A stretch of DNA of 64,000 nt from Blastomonas ursincola (GCF_013607875.1 NZ_VDES01000003.1:277819-341818), one strand, 5' to 3'; counted from the first letter of the stretch, positions 10,501 to 20,502 are shown. Numbers and translations are program-made. The notes: generated by a model from the sequence alone, not told the origin.

Positions 10501-11007
10501 GATCGCGAACGCGCCGCGCAACGCGGCCTGATCATGCACAGCCTGTTCGAGCGGCTTCCGGCACTAGCGCCCGAGCAGCGGCGCGAGGCGGCGCGGCGCT
10601 GGCTGGAGCGGCAGCATGGCATCACCGATGTGGCCGAGGCCGATGCAATCATCGATTCCGTTTGCGCGGTAATCGACCATCCCGATTTCGCCGATGTGTT
10701 CCGCGAGGATGCGCTCGCCGAAGCGCCGATCGCGGCGGTGGTGGGACCGAATGTCGTCTCGGGCACGGTGGATCGCTTGCTGGTGGATGAGACCCGGGTG
10801 CTGGTGGTCGATTTCAAGACCGGCCGCCGTCCGCCCGCCTCGCTCGAGCAATTGCCGATCGCGCATGTCCGGCAGATGGCGGCCTATGTCGCGGTGTTGC
10901 GCCTGATCTTTCCGGGCCGCAGCGTTCAGGCAGGGCTGCTCTATACCGCCAGCCCGCGCCTTTTCCTGCTTCCAGACGAATTGCTGGCAGCCGCGAAGCT
11001 GGATTGA
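7549..11007 (+). CDS. addA: AddA helicase-nuclease subunit
   Basis: A UvrD/RecB-like superfamily 1 helicase of 1152 residues with a C-terminal nuclease, and partner of AddB. Walker A SAGTGKT is at about residues 30-37, motif Ia at LTFTKAG, Walker B DEAQD at about 402, motif III at GDFKQAIFGFQG, motif V at TVHGSKGLQ and motif VI at VAMTRAAERL. The nuclease centre shows LIMHSLFER, GTVDRLL and VVDFKTG (about 1089). ATG 7549 overlaps the addB stop (ATGA), so the two subunits are probably made in a coupled way. Confidence 0.95.
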   Translation: MSGGKPGLPPLQGDQALAVSPADQVWLSASAGTGKTQVLTARVFRLLLEPGVNPDAILCLTFTKAGASEMANRINAQLAAWVRMSDTALGTDLRSIGANFDPETLTRARRLFARVLDAPQGGLRIQTIHSFCQSLLASFPEEAGLAPGFRPIEDRDRIQLARDTLGEMLVDAAQRGDMRLSANLEALSLKLGAEATEAFLMRCAARPDAMDALRGDIRPYLNAALGLKTDEDGSDLARLCSDALFDIANLEALQDSNVRWGTKTGLEVAAKIQAWLDMDEVARLQNLDLIWLAVAKADGDPRKWESFSAKVDPDYFDKAESLYSDCKALKDHAALVAFSGEYARALEVGRDFAWRFAEAKRQAGLLDFDDLIRAAADLLSGRTMAQWIAFKLDQRFDHVLVDEAQDTNPSQWAIVKGLIDDYFSGQGSKPDRFRTLFTVGDFKQAIFGFQGTSPQYYAAARLRIGAQAEDAGQPFLDLSLDRSFRSTQPVLDMVDAVLGDLGPAALGIMDDTLPLHEGRQGPGMVELWRPIGEGLEEQDEGGEGEDAEEWLSGADRKFAQGLAERIAGWLNPESPNRLWLERRSDGKPGWAGAGDIMVLLRRRGDLASLIVARLYASGVPVAGIDRLRLGQPLAVQDLIAAIRFALQPLDDLTCAALLVSPLGGWTQDELLAHGYRPEKRALWPHLRDLAEHDEALRAKLDPLYALLGMADFGTPYDFLEQVLTGPIQGRAKLVSRLGEEALDPIAELLGLAQKFASSHDGGLQAFLHWFDAGDEEIKRELAGQSDMVRVMTVHGSKGLQAPIVILADACVDPTRKVDSSFDWPIEIVGRDASITLPVYSLPKAQRIGPLAEAHDIAREADMQEHWRLLYVAMTRAAERLYVGGTLGKKAKEPPEQSWYAAIERSFMALGCDWIDMGEGACRRFGSDAVPVPRADAPQAVETAPAEGLPDWALRPAAPEQRPPIPLAPSSLGKDDVASPPLSGPDRERAAQRGLIMHSLFERLPALAPEQRREAARRWLERQHGITDVAEADAIIDSVCAVIDHPDFADVFREDALAEAPIAAVVGPNVVSGTVDRLLVDETRVLVVDFKTGRRPPASLEQLPIAHVRQMAAYVAVLRLIFPGRSVQAGLLYTASPRLFLLPDELLAAAKLD

Positions 11008-11103
11008 ATCGACCGATATGAATAGTTTGGGCCGCGTGCGCTTGAGCCGCAGGACGCGACGGCCTACATCCACCCTTAAGTCACGAACAAGGAGTTTACC
11101 CCC

Positions 11104-11430
11104 ATGGCAACCACTGCAGTCAGCGATGCGAGCTTCGAAGCCGATGTGCTGAAGTCCGACAAGCCCGTCCTGGTCGATTTCTGGGCCGAATGGTGCGGTC
11201 CGTGCAAGATGATCGGCCCGGCTCTCGAGGAGATCAGCGACGAACTCGCCGACAAGGTCACCATCGCAAAGATCAATATCGACGACAATCCCGATGCCCC
11301 GGCCAAGTACGGCGTGCGCGGCATTCCGACCATGATCCTGTTCGACAAGGGTCAGATCGTCGAGACCAAGGTCGGCGCCGCCCCCAAGAGCGCCCTCAAG
11401 AGCTGGCTCGAAGGCGCGCTTTCCGCCTGA
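11104..11430 (+). CDS. trxA: Thioredoxin
   Basis: A canonical cytosolic thioredoxin of 108 residues with the active site WCGPCK (Cys31, Cys34) and the cis-Pro loop RGIPTM. It reduces protein disulfides using thioredoxin reductase. An AAGGAG site about eight bases before ATG 11104 supports the start. It follows addA after a 96-bp gap, a gene order common in alphaproteobacteria. It converges with the next minus-strand gene, with only four bases between the stops. Confidence 0.97.
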   Translation: MATTAVSDASFEADVLKSDKPVLVDFWAEWCGPCKMIGPALEEISDELADKVTIAKINIDDNPDAPAKYGVRGIPTMILFDKGQIVETKVGAAPKSALKSWLEGALSA

Positions 11431-11434
11431 CAGC

Positions 11435-12229
11435 TTAAATGATGATCGCCGCTGCTTTGTTCCACATGGCTGGGCTGGCGGCGGCGAGCATGCCCCTGCG
11501 CTGGTCGCCGGGGCGATAGGGCGAACCGTCGAGCCGCGCGGCATGGCCGCCGGCCTCGAGCGTGAACAGCACGCCGGCAGCATGGTCCCAGGGCAAAGTG
11601 CGCTCGAACAGCGTCACGTCGTTCTGGCCCAGTACCAGCCGCGGATATTGCTCCGCAGCGCAGCGGGGGATGTCGACCATCGCGAACTTGCCGTCGATAG
11701 CTGCAGCGAGCGCGGCGCGGCGCGGCTCGGGAATGTACATGGTCGAGATCGCGGCGATGGGTAGCGCCTCACCGCTTTCGCGCGCCAGCACGATTTCGTC
11801 GTTGATAAATGCACCGCCGCCGCGCACCGCGTGGCACATGCGGTCGGCCAGCGGGTCATAGAGCCAGCCCGCCACTGTCTCGCCGCCCTCGACCAGCGCG
11901 ATGATGATGCCGAACGGCGGGTGGCCGTGCGCGAAATTGTGCGTGCCATCGATCGGGTCGATGATCCAGGCGGTGCTGTCGTTGACGCGCTCGATCAGCG
12001 CCGGATCGGCCGCCACCGCTTCCTCGCCGACGATACTGGCACTCGGCAGAATGTCGGCTAGCCCGGCGCTCAGCCGCTTCTCGCTTTCCTTGTCGGCGAT
12101 TGTGACAAGATCGCCGGGCGTCTTCTCGGCAATCTGGTGCTGGGCGAGGTCCTGATAATGGTGCAGCACCACCTCGCGCGCGACGGTGCGGATCAGGGCG
12201 GAGACGGGGGCGTGGAGGGAATGGGTCAT
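11435..12229 (-). CDS. Inositol-monophosphatase-family phosphatase (possibly histidinol phosphatase HisN)
   Basis: A Mg-dependent phosphatase of 264 residues in the IMPase/FBPase fold. It shows the metal-binding motifs GEEAV and DPIDGTHNFAHG and a C-terminal WDHAAG. Family members act on inositol phosphate, histidinol phosphate or 3',5'-bisphosphonucleotides, and the substrate cannot be read here. The start is ATG 12229 (MTHSLHAP), overlapping the upstream GST stop by four bases; the longer open frame is inside the GST gene. It is the last gene of an argJ-GST-phosphatase operon. A second family member (suhB) lies at 39566. Confidence 0.82.
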   Translation of the reverse strand: MTHSLHAPVSALIRTVAREVVLHHYQDLAQHQIAEKTPGDLVTIADKESEKRLSAGLADILPSASIVGEEAVAADPALIERVNDSTAWIIDPIDGTHNFAHGHPPFGIIIALVEGGETVAGWLYDPLADRMCHAVRGGGAFINDEIVLARESGEALPIAAISTMYIPEPRRAALAAAIDGKFAMVDIPRCAAEQYPRLVLGQNDVTLFERTLPWDHAAGVLFTLEAGGHAARLDGSPYRPGDQRRGMLAAASPAMWNKAAAIII

Positions 12230-12834
12230 GTCAGCGGGATCATCACGTTGCTGGCATAGCCGGGGCGGACGATCAGCCGTTCGTACCAGCCGCGCAGATG
12301 CGGATAGTCGCCGCGCGCCAGATCGAGCGCGTACCAGGTATGCGCATAGGTGCCCATCGGAATGTCGGCGATGCCGAAACTCTCGCCGGTCAGCCATGGC
12401 TGGCGCGCCAGGCAGTCTTCCAATATGGTCATCATCCTGCCGGTCTCCTCGATGCCGCGCGCGATCACGGCAGGGTCATGCGCTTCGGGCGGTTTGCGCA
12501 CCAACATAAGGAAGACTTCGCGCTGGGCATCGGCATAGGCGAACTGCCAGTCCATCCACTTGTCGGCTGCGGCGCGCGTGCGCGGATCCGCAGGCCAGAG
12601 ATGCGGTGCGTAAGCCTCGGCCAGATAGCGCAGGATGGCGTTCGATTCCCACAGCACGAAGCCATCATCCTCGATCGTTGGGATGAGCGCATTGGGATTG
12701 CGCGCGAGATAGGCCGCATCCATGCCGAACCTGCCGCCGACATCGTGGCGCACGTACTCGAGGCCGATTTCCTCGGCCGCCCACACGACCTTCTTGACAT
12801 TGTGCGAGTTGAGGCGGCCCCAGATGGTCAGCAT
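12226..12834 (-). CDS. Glutathione S-transferase family protein
   Basis: A protein of 202 residues with an N-terminal thioredoxin-like GST domain (MLTIWGRLNSHNVKKV, then an IPTIEDDGFVLWESNAILRYLAE glutathione-site segment interrupted here only for citation) and an all-helical C-terminal domain ending in WYERLIVRPGY. It is likely cytosolic and conjugates or reduces substrates with glutathione; the substrate is unknown. It starts three bases after the argJ stop and overlaps the phosphatase gene, so the three genes are probably one transcript. Confidence 0.85.
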   Translation of the reverse strand: MLTIWGRLNSHNVKKVVWAAEEIGLEYVRHDVGGRFGMDAAYLARNPNALIPTIEDDGFVLWESNAILRYLAEAYAPHLWPADPRTRAAADKWMDWQFAYADAQREVFLMLVRKPPEAHDPAVIARGIEETGRMMTILEDCLARQPWLTGESFGIADIPMGTYAHTWYALDLARGDYPHLRGWYERLIVRPGYASNVMIPLT

Positions 12835-12837
12835 GGC

Positions 12838-14064
12838 TCAGCTCCGGTAATCGGCGTTGATCGAGATGTATCCGTGCGTCAGATCGCAGGTCCACACCGT
12901 GGCGCGGCCCTGGCCCAGCCCGATATCGGCCTCGATCAGGATGTCGCTGCCCTTGAGATGCGCGGCCACCGGCGCCTCGTCATAGCCCTGTACAACCATG
13001 CCTTGCGCGGCAACCTCGACCCCGCCGAAGCGGATCGACAGCAGGTCGCGCTCGGCAGGCTCTCCGGCCTTGCCGACCGCCATCACGACGCGGCCCCAAT
13101 TGGCGTCCTCGCCCGCGATCGCGGTCTTGACCAGCGGCGAATTGGCGATCGACAGCGCGATGCGGTGCGCGCTTTCGTCCGACACCGCGCCGGTAACGCG
13201 GACTTCGATGAACTTGCTCGCGCCCTCGCCATCGCGCACCACCAGATGCGCGAGCTGGCGGCACAGATCGGTCAGCGCGGCGGCGAACGCTTCGGCTCCG
13301 GTGCTGTCGATGCTTTCGATCCGCGCATGGTCCGCCTGGGCCGTAGCGAAGGCGAGCACGGTGTCGCTGGTCGAGGTGTCGCTGTCGACGGTGATGCAGC
13401 TGAAGGTCCGGGCATTCGCGGCGCTCAGCATCTGCTGGAGCAGCGCGGGCGCGATATTGGCGTCGGTGAACACATAGCCCAGCATCGTCGCCATGTCGGG
13501 CGCGATCATGCCCGACCCCTTGATGACGCCAACAAGCTGCACCTTGGTGCCCCCGATCATCGCGCTCGTGGTCGCGGCCTTGGGGAAGGTATCGGTCGTG
13601 CCGATCGCATCGGTGAGCGCGCGCCAGTCGCAGGGCTCGGCGGTGAAGGCCGCCTCGAGCCCCGCGCGCGCCTTGTCCTGCGGAAGCGGTACACCGATCA
13701 CGCCGGTGGCCGAGACGAAAATTTCCTCCGCAGCGCAGCCCAGCCGCGCCGCGGCGGTTTCGACCAGTAGCTGCACCGCCGCGCGGCCCTTGCCGCCGGT
13801 AAACGCATTGGAATTGCCCGCGCTGACGATCAGCGCGCGTGCCTGGCCGTGGGGCAGGGCGGCGCGGCACCATTCGACCTCGGGCGAGGGGCATTTGCTG
13901 GTGGTCGTGACCCCCGCAACGCTGGTTCCAGGTACCAGCTCGACATAGCTCAAGTCGCAGCGGTCCCATTCCTTGTAGCGCGCGCGGGCGACGCGCGGCG
14001 TCACGCCGGCAATCGCCGGAAGATCGGGATAGGGGAGCGCTAGCGGGGAAACCGGGTGAGTCAT
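12838..14064 (-). CDS. argJ: Bifunctional ornithine acetyltransferase/N-acetylglutamate synthase ArgJ
   Basis: An enzyme of 408 residues of arginine synthesis. It transfers acetyl from N-acetylornithine to glutamate and may also use acetyl-CoA. It is made as a precursor that cleaves itself at an Ala-Thr bond; the motif MATMLGYVFTDA places the nucleophile at Thr193. GGKGRAAV and the C-terminal family pattern agree. The start is ATG 14064 (MTHPVSPLALPYPD); an open extension of 28 residues runs into an intergenic hairpin and is not family-like. First gene of a three-gene minus-strand operon. Confidence 0.95.
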   Translation of the reverse strand: MTHPVSPLALPYPDLPAIAGVTPRVARARYKEWDRCDLSYVELVPGTSVAGVTTTSKCPSPEVEWCRAALPHGQARALIVSAGNSNAFTGGKGRAAVQLLVETAAARLGCAAEEIFVSATGVIGVPLPQDKARAGLEAAFTAEPCDWRALTDAIGTTDTFPKAATTSAMIGGTKVQLVGVIKGSGMIAPDMATMLGYVFTDANIAPALLQQMLSAANARTFSCITVDSDTSTSDTVLAFATAQADHARIESIDSTGAEAFAAALTDLCRQLAHLVVRDGEGASKFIEVRVTGAVSDESAHRIALSIANSPLVKTAIAGEDANWGRVVMAVGKAGEPAERDLLSIRFGGVEVAAQGMVVQGYDEAPVAAHLKGSDILIEADIGLGQGRATVWTCDLTHGYISINADYRS

Positions 14065-14123
14065 GTTGCCGTCCAGACCATGTAAGACTGGATGCGGCCC
14101 TAATCGCTCTCCGGGCAAGTGCA

Positions 14124-14155
14124 AGCGCTTTGCCGGTGCATCCGGCAAAAGCGCT
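14124..14155 (-). terminator. Terminator-like hairpin after tRNA-Leu
   Basis: A stem of 13 bp with one bulged A (14124-14136 pairing with 14142-14155) and a five-base loop. It lies between the 3' end of tRNA-Leu and the start of argJ, both on the minus strand. There is no U-run after it, so its role as a terminator is inferred from position and stem strength. Confidence 0.5.
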
Positions 14156-14179
14156 ATAACTGCATCGATGTCAGGAAGC

Positions 14180-14263
14180 TGGTGCGGGCGGTCGGACTCG
14201 AACCGACACTCCTTGCGGAACCGGATTTTGAGTCCGGCGCGTCTACCATTTCACCACGCCCGC
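14180..14263 (-). tRNA. tRNA-Leu(CAA)
   Basis: A class II tRNA of 84 nt including an encoded CCA. The acceptor arms GCGGGCG and CGCCCGC pair fully. The anticodon stem CCGGA/TCCGG holds the loop CTCAAAA, giving anticodon CAA (reads UUG). A long variable arm and a GTCGG-TTCGAGT-CCGAC T arm are present. Hairpins lie on both sides. Confidence 0.95.
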
Positions 14264-14283
14264 GTGTGGAGCGGCAGCCTATA

Positions 14284-14310
14284 GCGCCTTGCCCGCGTCA
14301 GGCAAGGCGC
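14284..14310 (-). terminator. Perfect 10-bp hairpin between aldehyde dehydrogenase and tRNA-Leu
   Basis: GCGCCTTGCC at 14284-14293 pairs with its exact complement at 14301-14310 around a seven-base loop. It sits 22 bases after the aldehyde dehydrogenase stop and before tRNA-Leu, all on the minus strand. It is likely a terminator for the dehydrogenase, although the U-run is missing. Confidence 0.5.
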
Positions 14311-14332
14311 AAAAGCCTCCGCTCGATACGCG

Positions 14333-15781
14333 TCAGAGCTTCAGATCCCGCGCGATCGCCTTCTTCGTCGCATCGCCATAGGGCGGCAGGAAGCCGCCCA
14401 GCTTGGCGACATCGATGCGCGGCTGGCTATAGATCGCCTTGGCATGGCTGAACGTGCGGAATCCATCGATCCCGTGATAATTGCCCATGCCCGAGGGGCC
14501 GACGCCGCCAAAGGGCAGGTCTTCCATCGCGACATGGAAGATCGTGTCGTTGAGCGTCACCCCGCCCGAAACGGTCCGATCGGTGACCTTCTTGGCCTCG
14601 TCCTGGTTCTCGCCGAAATAGTAAAGCGCGAGCGGACGGTCGCGACCGTTAACGAAATCGATCGCCTCGTCGACCGTCGAATAGGTCTTCACTGGCAGGA
14701 TCGGGCCGAAAATCTCGTCCTGCATCACCTTCATGTCGTCGGTGACGTTGCGAAGGATGTGCAGCGGCATCTTGCGGCTGTTGGCGGACTTGAAATCCTC
14801 GTTCGCCGGGTTGACCTCGATCACCTCCGCACCCTTTTCGCGCGCGTCGTCCAGATAGCCGGTCAGCCGCTGGTGATGTCGTTCGTTGACCACGGCGGTG
14901 TAATCGTCATTGGTCAGCAGCGTGGGATAAAGAGTTGCGGCGGACTGCTGGATGTTCTCGATGATCTCGCGCTCGTCCTCACGCGGAACATAGAGATAAT
15001 CGGGCGCGATGCAGATCTGCCCGGCATTCATCATCTTGCCCATGGTGATGCGCTGGGCGGCCTTGGCCTTGTCTGCACCGCGTCCGATGATAGCAGGCGA
15101 CTTGCCGCCAAGTTCGAGCGTGATCGGAACCAGGTTCTTGGCCGCAGCGCGCATGATGTGGTGGCCGACACTGGTCGCGCCGGTGAACAGCAGATGGTTG
15201 AACGGCAGTTCCGAAAAGGCCTGGCCGACCTCGGGGCCGCCGGTGAAGAACGCGACTTCGCTGGCATCGAAATAGCGAGGTCCGAGCTCTGCGAGCAGGT
15301 TTGATGTCGCCTCGGTATATTCGCTGTTCTTGATCATCACCCGGTTGCCTGCCGCGAGAGCGCCGATTGCGGGGGTGAGGCAGAGCTGCACGGGAAAGTT
15401 CCACGGCGCGATGACTCCGACCACACCCAGCGGCTGATATTCGACGCGGGCGCGTGCGCCGAGCAGGCCGAGCGGGAACTGGACCGAACGCTTCTCGGGC
15501 TTGGCCCAATCGTCCATATGCTTGAGCGTGTGGCGTGCGACATTGAGAACGCTGACAATGTCGGTCATCTTGGACTGGTCGGGGCTGCGATGACCGAAAT
15601 CTTCGCTCATCGCGGCGACCAAGGCATCGGCATTGTCATGGACCAGTTTCATCAACCGCCGGATGCGGTCCTTGCGTGCTGCCATCGGCACGGGCAGTTC
15701 GGCGAGAAAGGCTTTTTTCTGCCGCTCCAGAATATCTTCGAGTTGATCCGCGCTGAGCGGTGCGTCTGCCAAAGTCGCCAT
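14333..15781 (-). CDS. NAD(P)-dependent aldehyde dehydrogenase (coniferyl aldehyde dehydrogenase type)
   Basis: An aldehyde dehydrogenase of 482 residues. The catalytic Cys is C257 in NAGQICIAPDY, the general-base Glu is E223 in TLELGGKSP, and the cofactor-binding APWNFPVQL and GATSVGHHIM segments are present. The N-terminal MSEDFGHRSPDQSKMTD stretch and overall pattern resemble the coniferyl aldehyde dehydrogenase group (CalB-like), which oxidises aromatic aldehydes. Many relatives act on general aliphatic aldehydes, so the substrate is uncertain. It has no operon partner. Confidence 0.88.
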   Translation of the reverse strand: MATLADAPLSADQLEDILERQKKAFLAELPVPMAARKDRIRRLMKLVHDNADALVAAMSEDFGHRSPDQSKMTDIVSVLNVARHTLKHMDDWAKPEKRSVQFPLGLLGARARVEYQPLGVVGVIAPWNFPVQLCLTPAIGALAAGNRVMIKNSEYTEATSNLLAELGPRYFDASEVAFFTGGPEVGQAFSELPFNHLLFTGATSVGHHIMRAAAKNLVPITLELGGKSPAIIGRGADKAKAAQRITMGKMMNAGQICIAPDYLYVPREDEREIIENIQQSAATLYPTLLTNDDYTAVVNERHHQRLTGYLDDAREKGAEVIEVNPANEDFKSANSRKMPLHILRNVTDDMKVMQDEIFGPILPVKTYSTVDEAIDFVNGRDRPLALYYFGENQDEAKKVTDRTVSGGVTLNDTIFHVAMEDLPFGGVGPSGMGNYHGIDGFRTFSHAKAIYSQPRIDVAKLGGFLPPYGDATKKAIARDLKL

Positions 15782-15872
15782 TCATCGTCTCCCGGTTAGC
15801 TGTTTGCCCCAAGGTGTATCTTGATAGGTTGCGAATTGAAATCGCTTTTCGGCCCGTCTTGCAGGCGGAGGC

Positions 15873-17051
15873 TTATTTCGGTGGAGTGAGCTTGAGCAGC
15901 CGGCCCTTCGACCCGCGTGCGCCGTCCTCGAGCAGCCATATGGCGCCATCAGGACCCTGTTCGACCTCGCGGATACGGCCTTCCATCGTCCAGTTGTCCG
16001 CCTTCTCGGCCGTATCACCGTCGAGCTTCACCCGAACCAGCGCCTGCCCGCCGAGCGCGCCGATGAACGCGCTGCCCTTCCAGGCGGGGAACAGATCGCC
16101 CGAATAGATCATCAGGCTTCCCGGCGAGATCGCGGGGGTCCAGAACACCTTGGGCGGCTCGAAACCGTCGCCGGGGGCATGATCGGGAATGTCCTTGCCG
16201 TCATAATGATCGCCATTCGACACCTTGGGATAGCCGTAATTGGCCCCGCGCTTGACCAGGTTGAGTTCGTCGCCACCCTTGGGGCCCATTTCGAGCTCCC
16301 ACAAATTGCCCGCGCCGTCGAACGCGAGGCCCAGCGGGTTGCGATGGCCCCAGGACCAGGCCTGCGCCTTGATGCGCCCCTGATCGTACATCGGATTGTC
16401 CGAAGGGATGCCGCCGGTCGGCGTTAGCCGGATGACCTTGCCGAGATTCTGGTCGAGATCCTGCGCGGGATCGAATTTCTGCCGTTCTCCGGAAGAGATG
16501 TACATCATGCCGTCGGGACCGAAGGCGATGCGGTGCCCATAATGGCCCTTGCCCGAAACCTTGGGCTCCTGTCGCCAGAGGACCTGCATGTCCTTGAGCG
16601 AGGCCGCGCCGTCATTGGCCATCACCAGCTTGGCGCGCGCGACCGCGGCGCCGCTGGTATCGCCATCGCCCGCCTCGGCGAAGCTGAGATACACATAGCC
16701 GTCATTGACGAAATCGGGCGAGAGCACGACGTCGCCCAAGCCGCCCTGGCCGCCATAGGCCACGGTCGGCATGCCGCTGACATCGACGCTGCTGATCTTG
16801 CCGTCGGCAGCGAAGGTTACGAGCTTCAGCTTGCCCTTCTTCTCGGTCACCAGCGCGCGGCCATCGGGCAGGAAGGTCATCGCCCAAGGTTCGTCGAACT
16901 GGCCGACCACGGTGGTTTCGAACGGAATGGTATCGACCGGCGAGATCGCCGCGACCGCTTGCGTTTCCTCTCCGCTGGCCTCGGCCTTGTCGCTGCTGTT
17001 GCAGGCGATCAAGGCAAGCGGCAGCGCCGCGCAAAGGGTCAGTCGGTGCAT
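15873..17051 (-). CDS. Lipoprotein PQQ-dependent sugar dehydrogenase (glucose/sorbosone dehydrogenase family)
   Basis: A six-bladed propeller enzyme of the soluble aldose sugar dehydrogenase family (392 residues). It begins with a lipoprotein signal [17 protein letters not shown], cut before Cys18, so it should be anchored on the periplasmic side. Family-typical stretches include [20 protein letters not shown], the [20 protein letters not shown] region and [16 protein letters not shown] 17051 has GGAG nine bases before it; two in-frame ATGs upstream lack this. The PQQ requirement is a family inference and no PQQ synthesis gene is visible here. Confidence 0.85.
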   Translation of the reverse strand: MHRLTLCAALPLALIACNSSDKAEASGEETQAVAAISPVDTIPFETTVVGQFDEPWAMTFLPDGRALVTEKKGKLKLVTFAADGKISSVDVSGMPTVAYGGQGGLGDVVLSPDFVNDGYVYLSFAEAGDGDTSGAAVARAKLVMANDGAASLKDMQVLWRQEPKVSGKGHYGHRIAFGPDGMMYISSGERQKFDPAQDLDQNLGKVIRLTPTGGIPSDNPMYDQGRIKAQAWSWGHRNPLGLAFDGAGNLWELEMGPKGGDELNLVKRGANYGYPKVSNGDHYDGKDIPDHAPGDGFEPPKVFWTPAISPGSLMIYSGDLFPAWKGSAFIGALGGQALVRVKLDGDTAEKADNWTMEGRIREVEQGPDGAIWLLEDGARGSKGRLLKLTPPK

Positions 17052-17178
17052 CTGGGTCACTCCGTTCATCATGAATTGGATCATCGCCATCCGGGGGGAG
17101 ATTGCAAACGATTCGGGTAGAGTTTCTGAATGGTGGCCGGGTCTTGCGGTCGCAAGGGGCATGCGGCACAGACGCGCC

Positions 17179-17772
17179 ATGACGACAGCCGGTTCCCCAA
17201 CATTTGATAATCTGACGATCGTCGCGGGTGTCGACGAGGCGGGCAGGGGGCCGCTCGCCGGACCCGTCGTCGCCGCAGCGGTGATCCTGTGCCCCGATGG
17301 CATAGCGGGCCTGGCCGACAGCAAGACGCTGAGCTTCGCGCGGCGCGAGAAGCTCGAAGCGCTGATCCGCCAGCGTTGCACGTTCGGCATCGGCCTGGCG
17401 AGCGTCGAGGAGATCGACAGCATCAATATCCTGCAGGCAACGATGCTGGCCATGACCCGCGCGGTCGAGGCCTTGGGGCAGGAGCCGCAGGACGTGCTGG
17501 TCGATGGCAACCGGCTGCCCAAATGGCGCTACCGGGCACAGGCGGTGGTCAAGGGCGATGCGTTGCACCCATGCATCTCGGCCGCGTCGATCCTGGCCAA
17601 GCAGGAGCGCGACCGGGTGATGCGCGCCGCCGCTGCCGAGCACCCGCATTATGGCTGGGATCGCAACATGGGTTATGGAACCGCCGAGCACTTGGCGGCA
17701 TTGCGTCAACATGGCCCCACGCCGCTCCACCGCCGCAGCTTCGCGCCGGTGGCGCAGGCCTGCCTGTTGTGA
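17179..17772 (+). CDS. rnhB: Ribonuclease HII
   Basis: A ribonuclease HII of 197 residues, which cuts RNA in RNA-DNA hybrids and removes misincorporated ribonucleotides. The N-terminal [19 protein letters not shown] provides the first Asp-Glu pair of the DEDD active site; [14 protein letters not shown] and [12 protein letters not shown] follow. ATG 17179 (MTTAGSPTF) is chosen; an in-frame ATG at 17161 would add six residues. It lies directly upstream of ccrM, a gene order seen in relatives, but 223 bp of regulatory-looking DNA separates them. Confidence 0.95.
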   Translation: MTTAGSPTFDNLTIVAGVDEAGRGPLAGPVVAAAVILCPDGIAGLADSKTLSFARREKLEALIRQRCTFGIGLASVEEIDSINILQATMLAMTRAVEALGQEPQDVLVDGNRLPKWRYRAQAVVKGDALHPCISAASILAKQERDRVMRAAAAEHPHYGWDRNMGYGTAEHLAALRQHGPTPLHRRSFAPVAQACLL

Positions 17773-17793
17773 TCTGAAAAAAATTTCCACCCC

Positions 17794-17956
17794 GAGTCTT
17801 CGCGGCAACACCACCAGTGGTTGAGTCCCGCATCGTTAACGGGACTCAATATGTGGATTTGGACTCATATTGTTCCGCATGGCAAACCCCTCGTTAACCA
17901 TTTGAACACCCGGATTCCCTAGGGTTTTTGCCTTGACCGATGGTCGCCAAGGACTC
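17794..17956 (+). promoter_or_regulatory. ccrM upstream region with six GANTC sites
   Basis: Six GANTC sites occur in 163 bp (starting at 17794, 17823, 17843, 17862, 17913 and 17952), immediately upstream of ccrM, whose product methylates this sequence. Two GTTAAC palindromes containing TTAAC half-sites (17835-17840 and 17893-17898) resemble CtrA half-sites. In Caulobacter the ccrM promoter is CtrA-activated and its leader has GANTC sites. The clustering is seen directly; methylation control here is inference. Confidence 0.65.
17821..17849 (+). repeat. Perfect inverted repeat carrying GANTC in both arms
   Basis: TTGAGTCCCG (17821-17830) is repeated in inverted form at 17840-17849 around the nine-base spacer CATCGTTAA. 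Each arm holds one GANTC site and the spacer-arm junction forms GTTAAC. It could be a protein-binding operator or an RNA hairpin at the end of rnhB; no U-run follows. Confidence 0.8.
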
Positions 17957-17983
17957 ATTCAGGGCCTCGTTCCACGGGGTTAG

Positions 17984-19146
<1,163 letters not shown>

Positions 19147-19147
<1 letters not shown>

Positions 19148-20256
19148 TGAACGCCGCGCGCGTCTATGTGCGGCCCGTGGGGCTGGCGGAAAGTCCGCAG
19201 ACCTTTGACGGCGCGACGATCCGGCTCGGTCACAGCCTGGTCTGGTGCCATCTGTTGGCGCTGGAAAGCTATGAGGGGGGCAGTCTGGTCGCGCGGCAGA
19301 TCGTGCCGGTCGATCGCTTTGCCGAGGCGCTGAACGCGCTTCCCGCCGATCAGGCCGAGCGCGCGCAGACCCAGTTCGTCAACCTGTCGCGGATGCACGC
19401 CCCGCTGCAACTGGGCGTGCGCGTGCTGCGCTTTGATCAGCCACAGGTCATGGGCATATTGAACGTCACGCCCGACAGCTTTTCCGATGGCGGGCGCTTT
19501 ACCGACGATCCCGCGCAGGCGGCGGACGCGGGTTTTGCGATGCTGACTGCGGGCGCCTCGCTGATCGATATCGGCGGCGAATCCACCCGGCCCGAAGCGC
19601 CGGTGGTGTGGGAGGGCGACGAGATCGCGCGCGTCGTCCCCGCAATCAGGGCGCTCGCGCATAGCGGCGCGATCCTCTCGGTCGATACGCGCAAGGCGGC
19701 GGTGATGGAGGCGGCGCTGGCGGCGGGCGCACATATCGTCAACGATGTCTCGGCGCTGCTGTACGATACCCAAGCGCTCGATGTCGTGGTGCGTTCGGGC
19801 TGTCCGGTGGTGCTGATGCACGCGCCGTCGCAGGGCGCGAACCCGCATGCGGGCGGCGGCTATGGCCATGTCGTGACGGATGTCTTCGACTGGCTCGAGG
19901 CGCGCGTTGCCGCCGTGGTCGCGGCGGGCGTGGCGCGCGAAAAGGTGATCGTCGATCCGGGCATCGGCTTCGGCAAATCGCTCGCCGACAATCTCGCGCT
20001 GATCAACGCGCTGCCGCTGTTCCACGCGCTCGGCCAGCCGATCCTGTTCGGCGCAAGCCGCAAGCGGATGATCGGCGCATTGTCGAACGAGGCCCCGGTC
20101 GATGCCCGGCTGGGCGGATCGGTCGCGCTGGCGATGAGCGCGATCGGCAGCGGCGTGCAGATCGTGCGCGTCCACGACGTCCCCGAAACCGTCCAGGCCG
20201 CCCGCGTCTGGCGCGGCCTGCGCGATGCCGCCTTGACGGTGCCGGGGCTGGGCTGA
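19147..20256 (+). CDS. folP: Dihydropteroate synthase
   Basis: A DHPS of 369 residues, which joins p-aminobenzoate to dihydropterin pyrophosphate in folate synthesis. The signature VMGILNVTPDSFSDGGRF begins at residue 101, followed by DIGGESTRP, SVDTRKA, NDVSAL, DPGIGFGK and GASRKRMIG. The roughly 80-residue segment before the barrel is longer than in E. coli FolP, and its function is unknown. ATG 19147 overlaps the ccrM stop (TGATG), suggesting coupled translation. Folate feeds methyl supply for SAM, the cofactor of CcrM; that link is inference. Confidence 0.94.
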
Positions 20257-20268
20257 CACAGGAGCGGC

Positions 20269-20469
20269 ATGACCAGCTTCGTCCTCTCCATCGCCATGCT
20301 GACCTCAATCGCGCTCGTGTTCGGCGCGATCGCACTCTTCCGCCGCGGCCAGCGCAAGCAGCCCGCCTTGATGCTGGTGCTGGCGGTGGTGATGATCGCG
20401 AACGTCGTGATCTGGTCGATCCCGACGAAGAGCGGGCAATCGCTGGCAGAAACGCAAGCGCCAGAGTGA
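20269..20469 (+). CDS. Small two-helix membrane protein of unknown function
   Basis: A protein of 66 residues with two hydrophobic helices (about 4-24 and 33-50) separated by a basic turn RRGQRKQ, and a short polar tail. No family is recognised. A GGAG site six bases before ATG 20269 and the 12-bp gap after folP suggest it is the last gene of the ccrM-folP transcript. A perfect hairpin lies 11 bp downstream. Confidence 0.75.
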   Translation: MTSFVLSIAMLTSIALVFGAIALFRRGQRKQPALMLVLAVVMIANVVIWSIPTKSGQSLAETQAPE

Positions 20470-20480
20470 GGCACGCATGC

Positions 20481-20502
20481 TCTCTCCCCCATGGGGGAGA
20501 GA
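20481..20502. repeat. Perfect 10-bp hairpin after the folP operon
   Basis: TCTCTCCCCC and its exact complement are separated by only AT. It follows the stop of the small membrane protein by 11 bp and may act as a transcript end or RNA-stabilising hairpin; no U-run is present. Confidence 0.6.

Noticed and set aside
12298-13770. Long plus-strand open frame (490 codons) over the GST and argJ genes
   Set aside because: It spans two clear minus-strand genes and has the composition of a shadow frame.
17894-17910. Full CtrA box (TTAA-N7-TTAA) before ccrM
   Set aside because: The first half is present (TTAACC), but the sequence seven bases on reads AACA. Only half-sites can be claimed.
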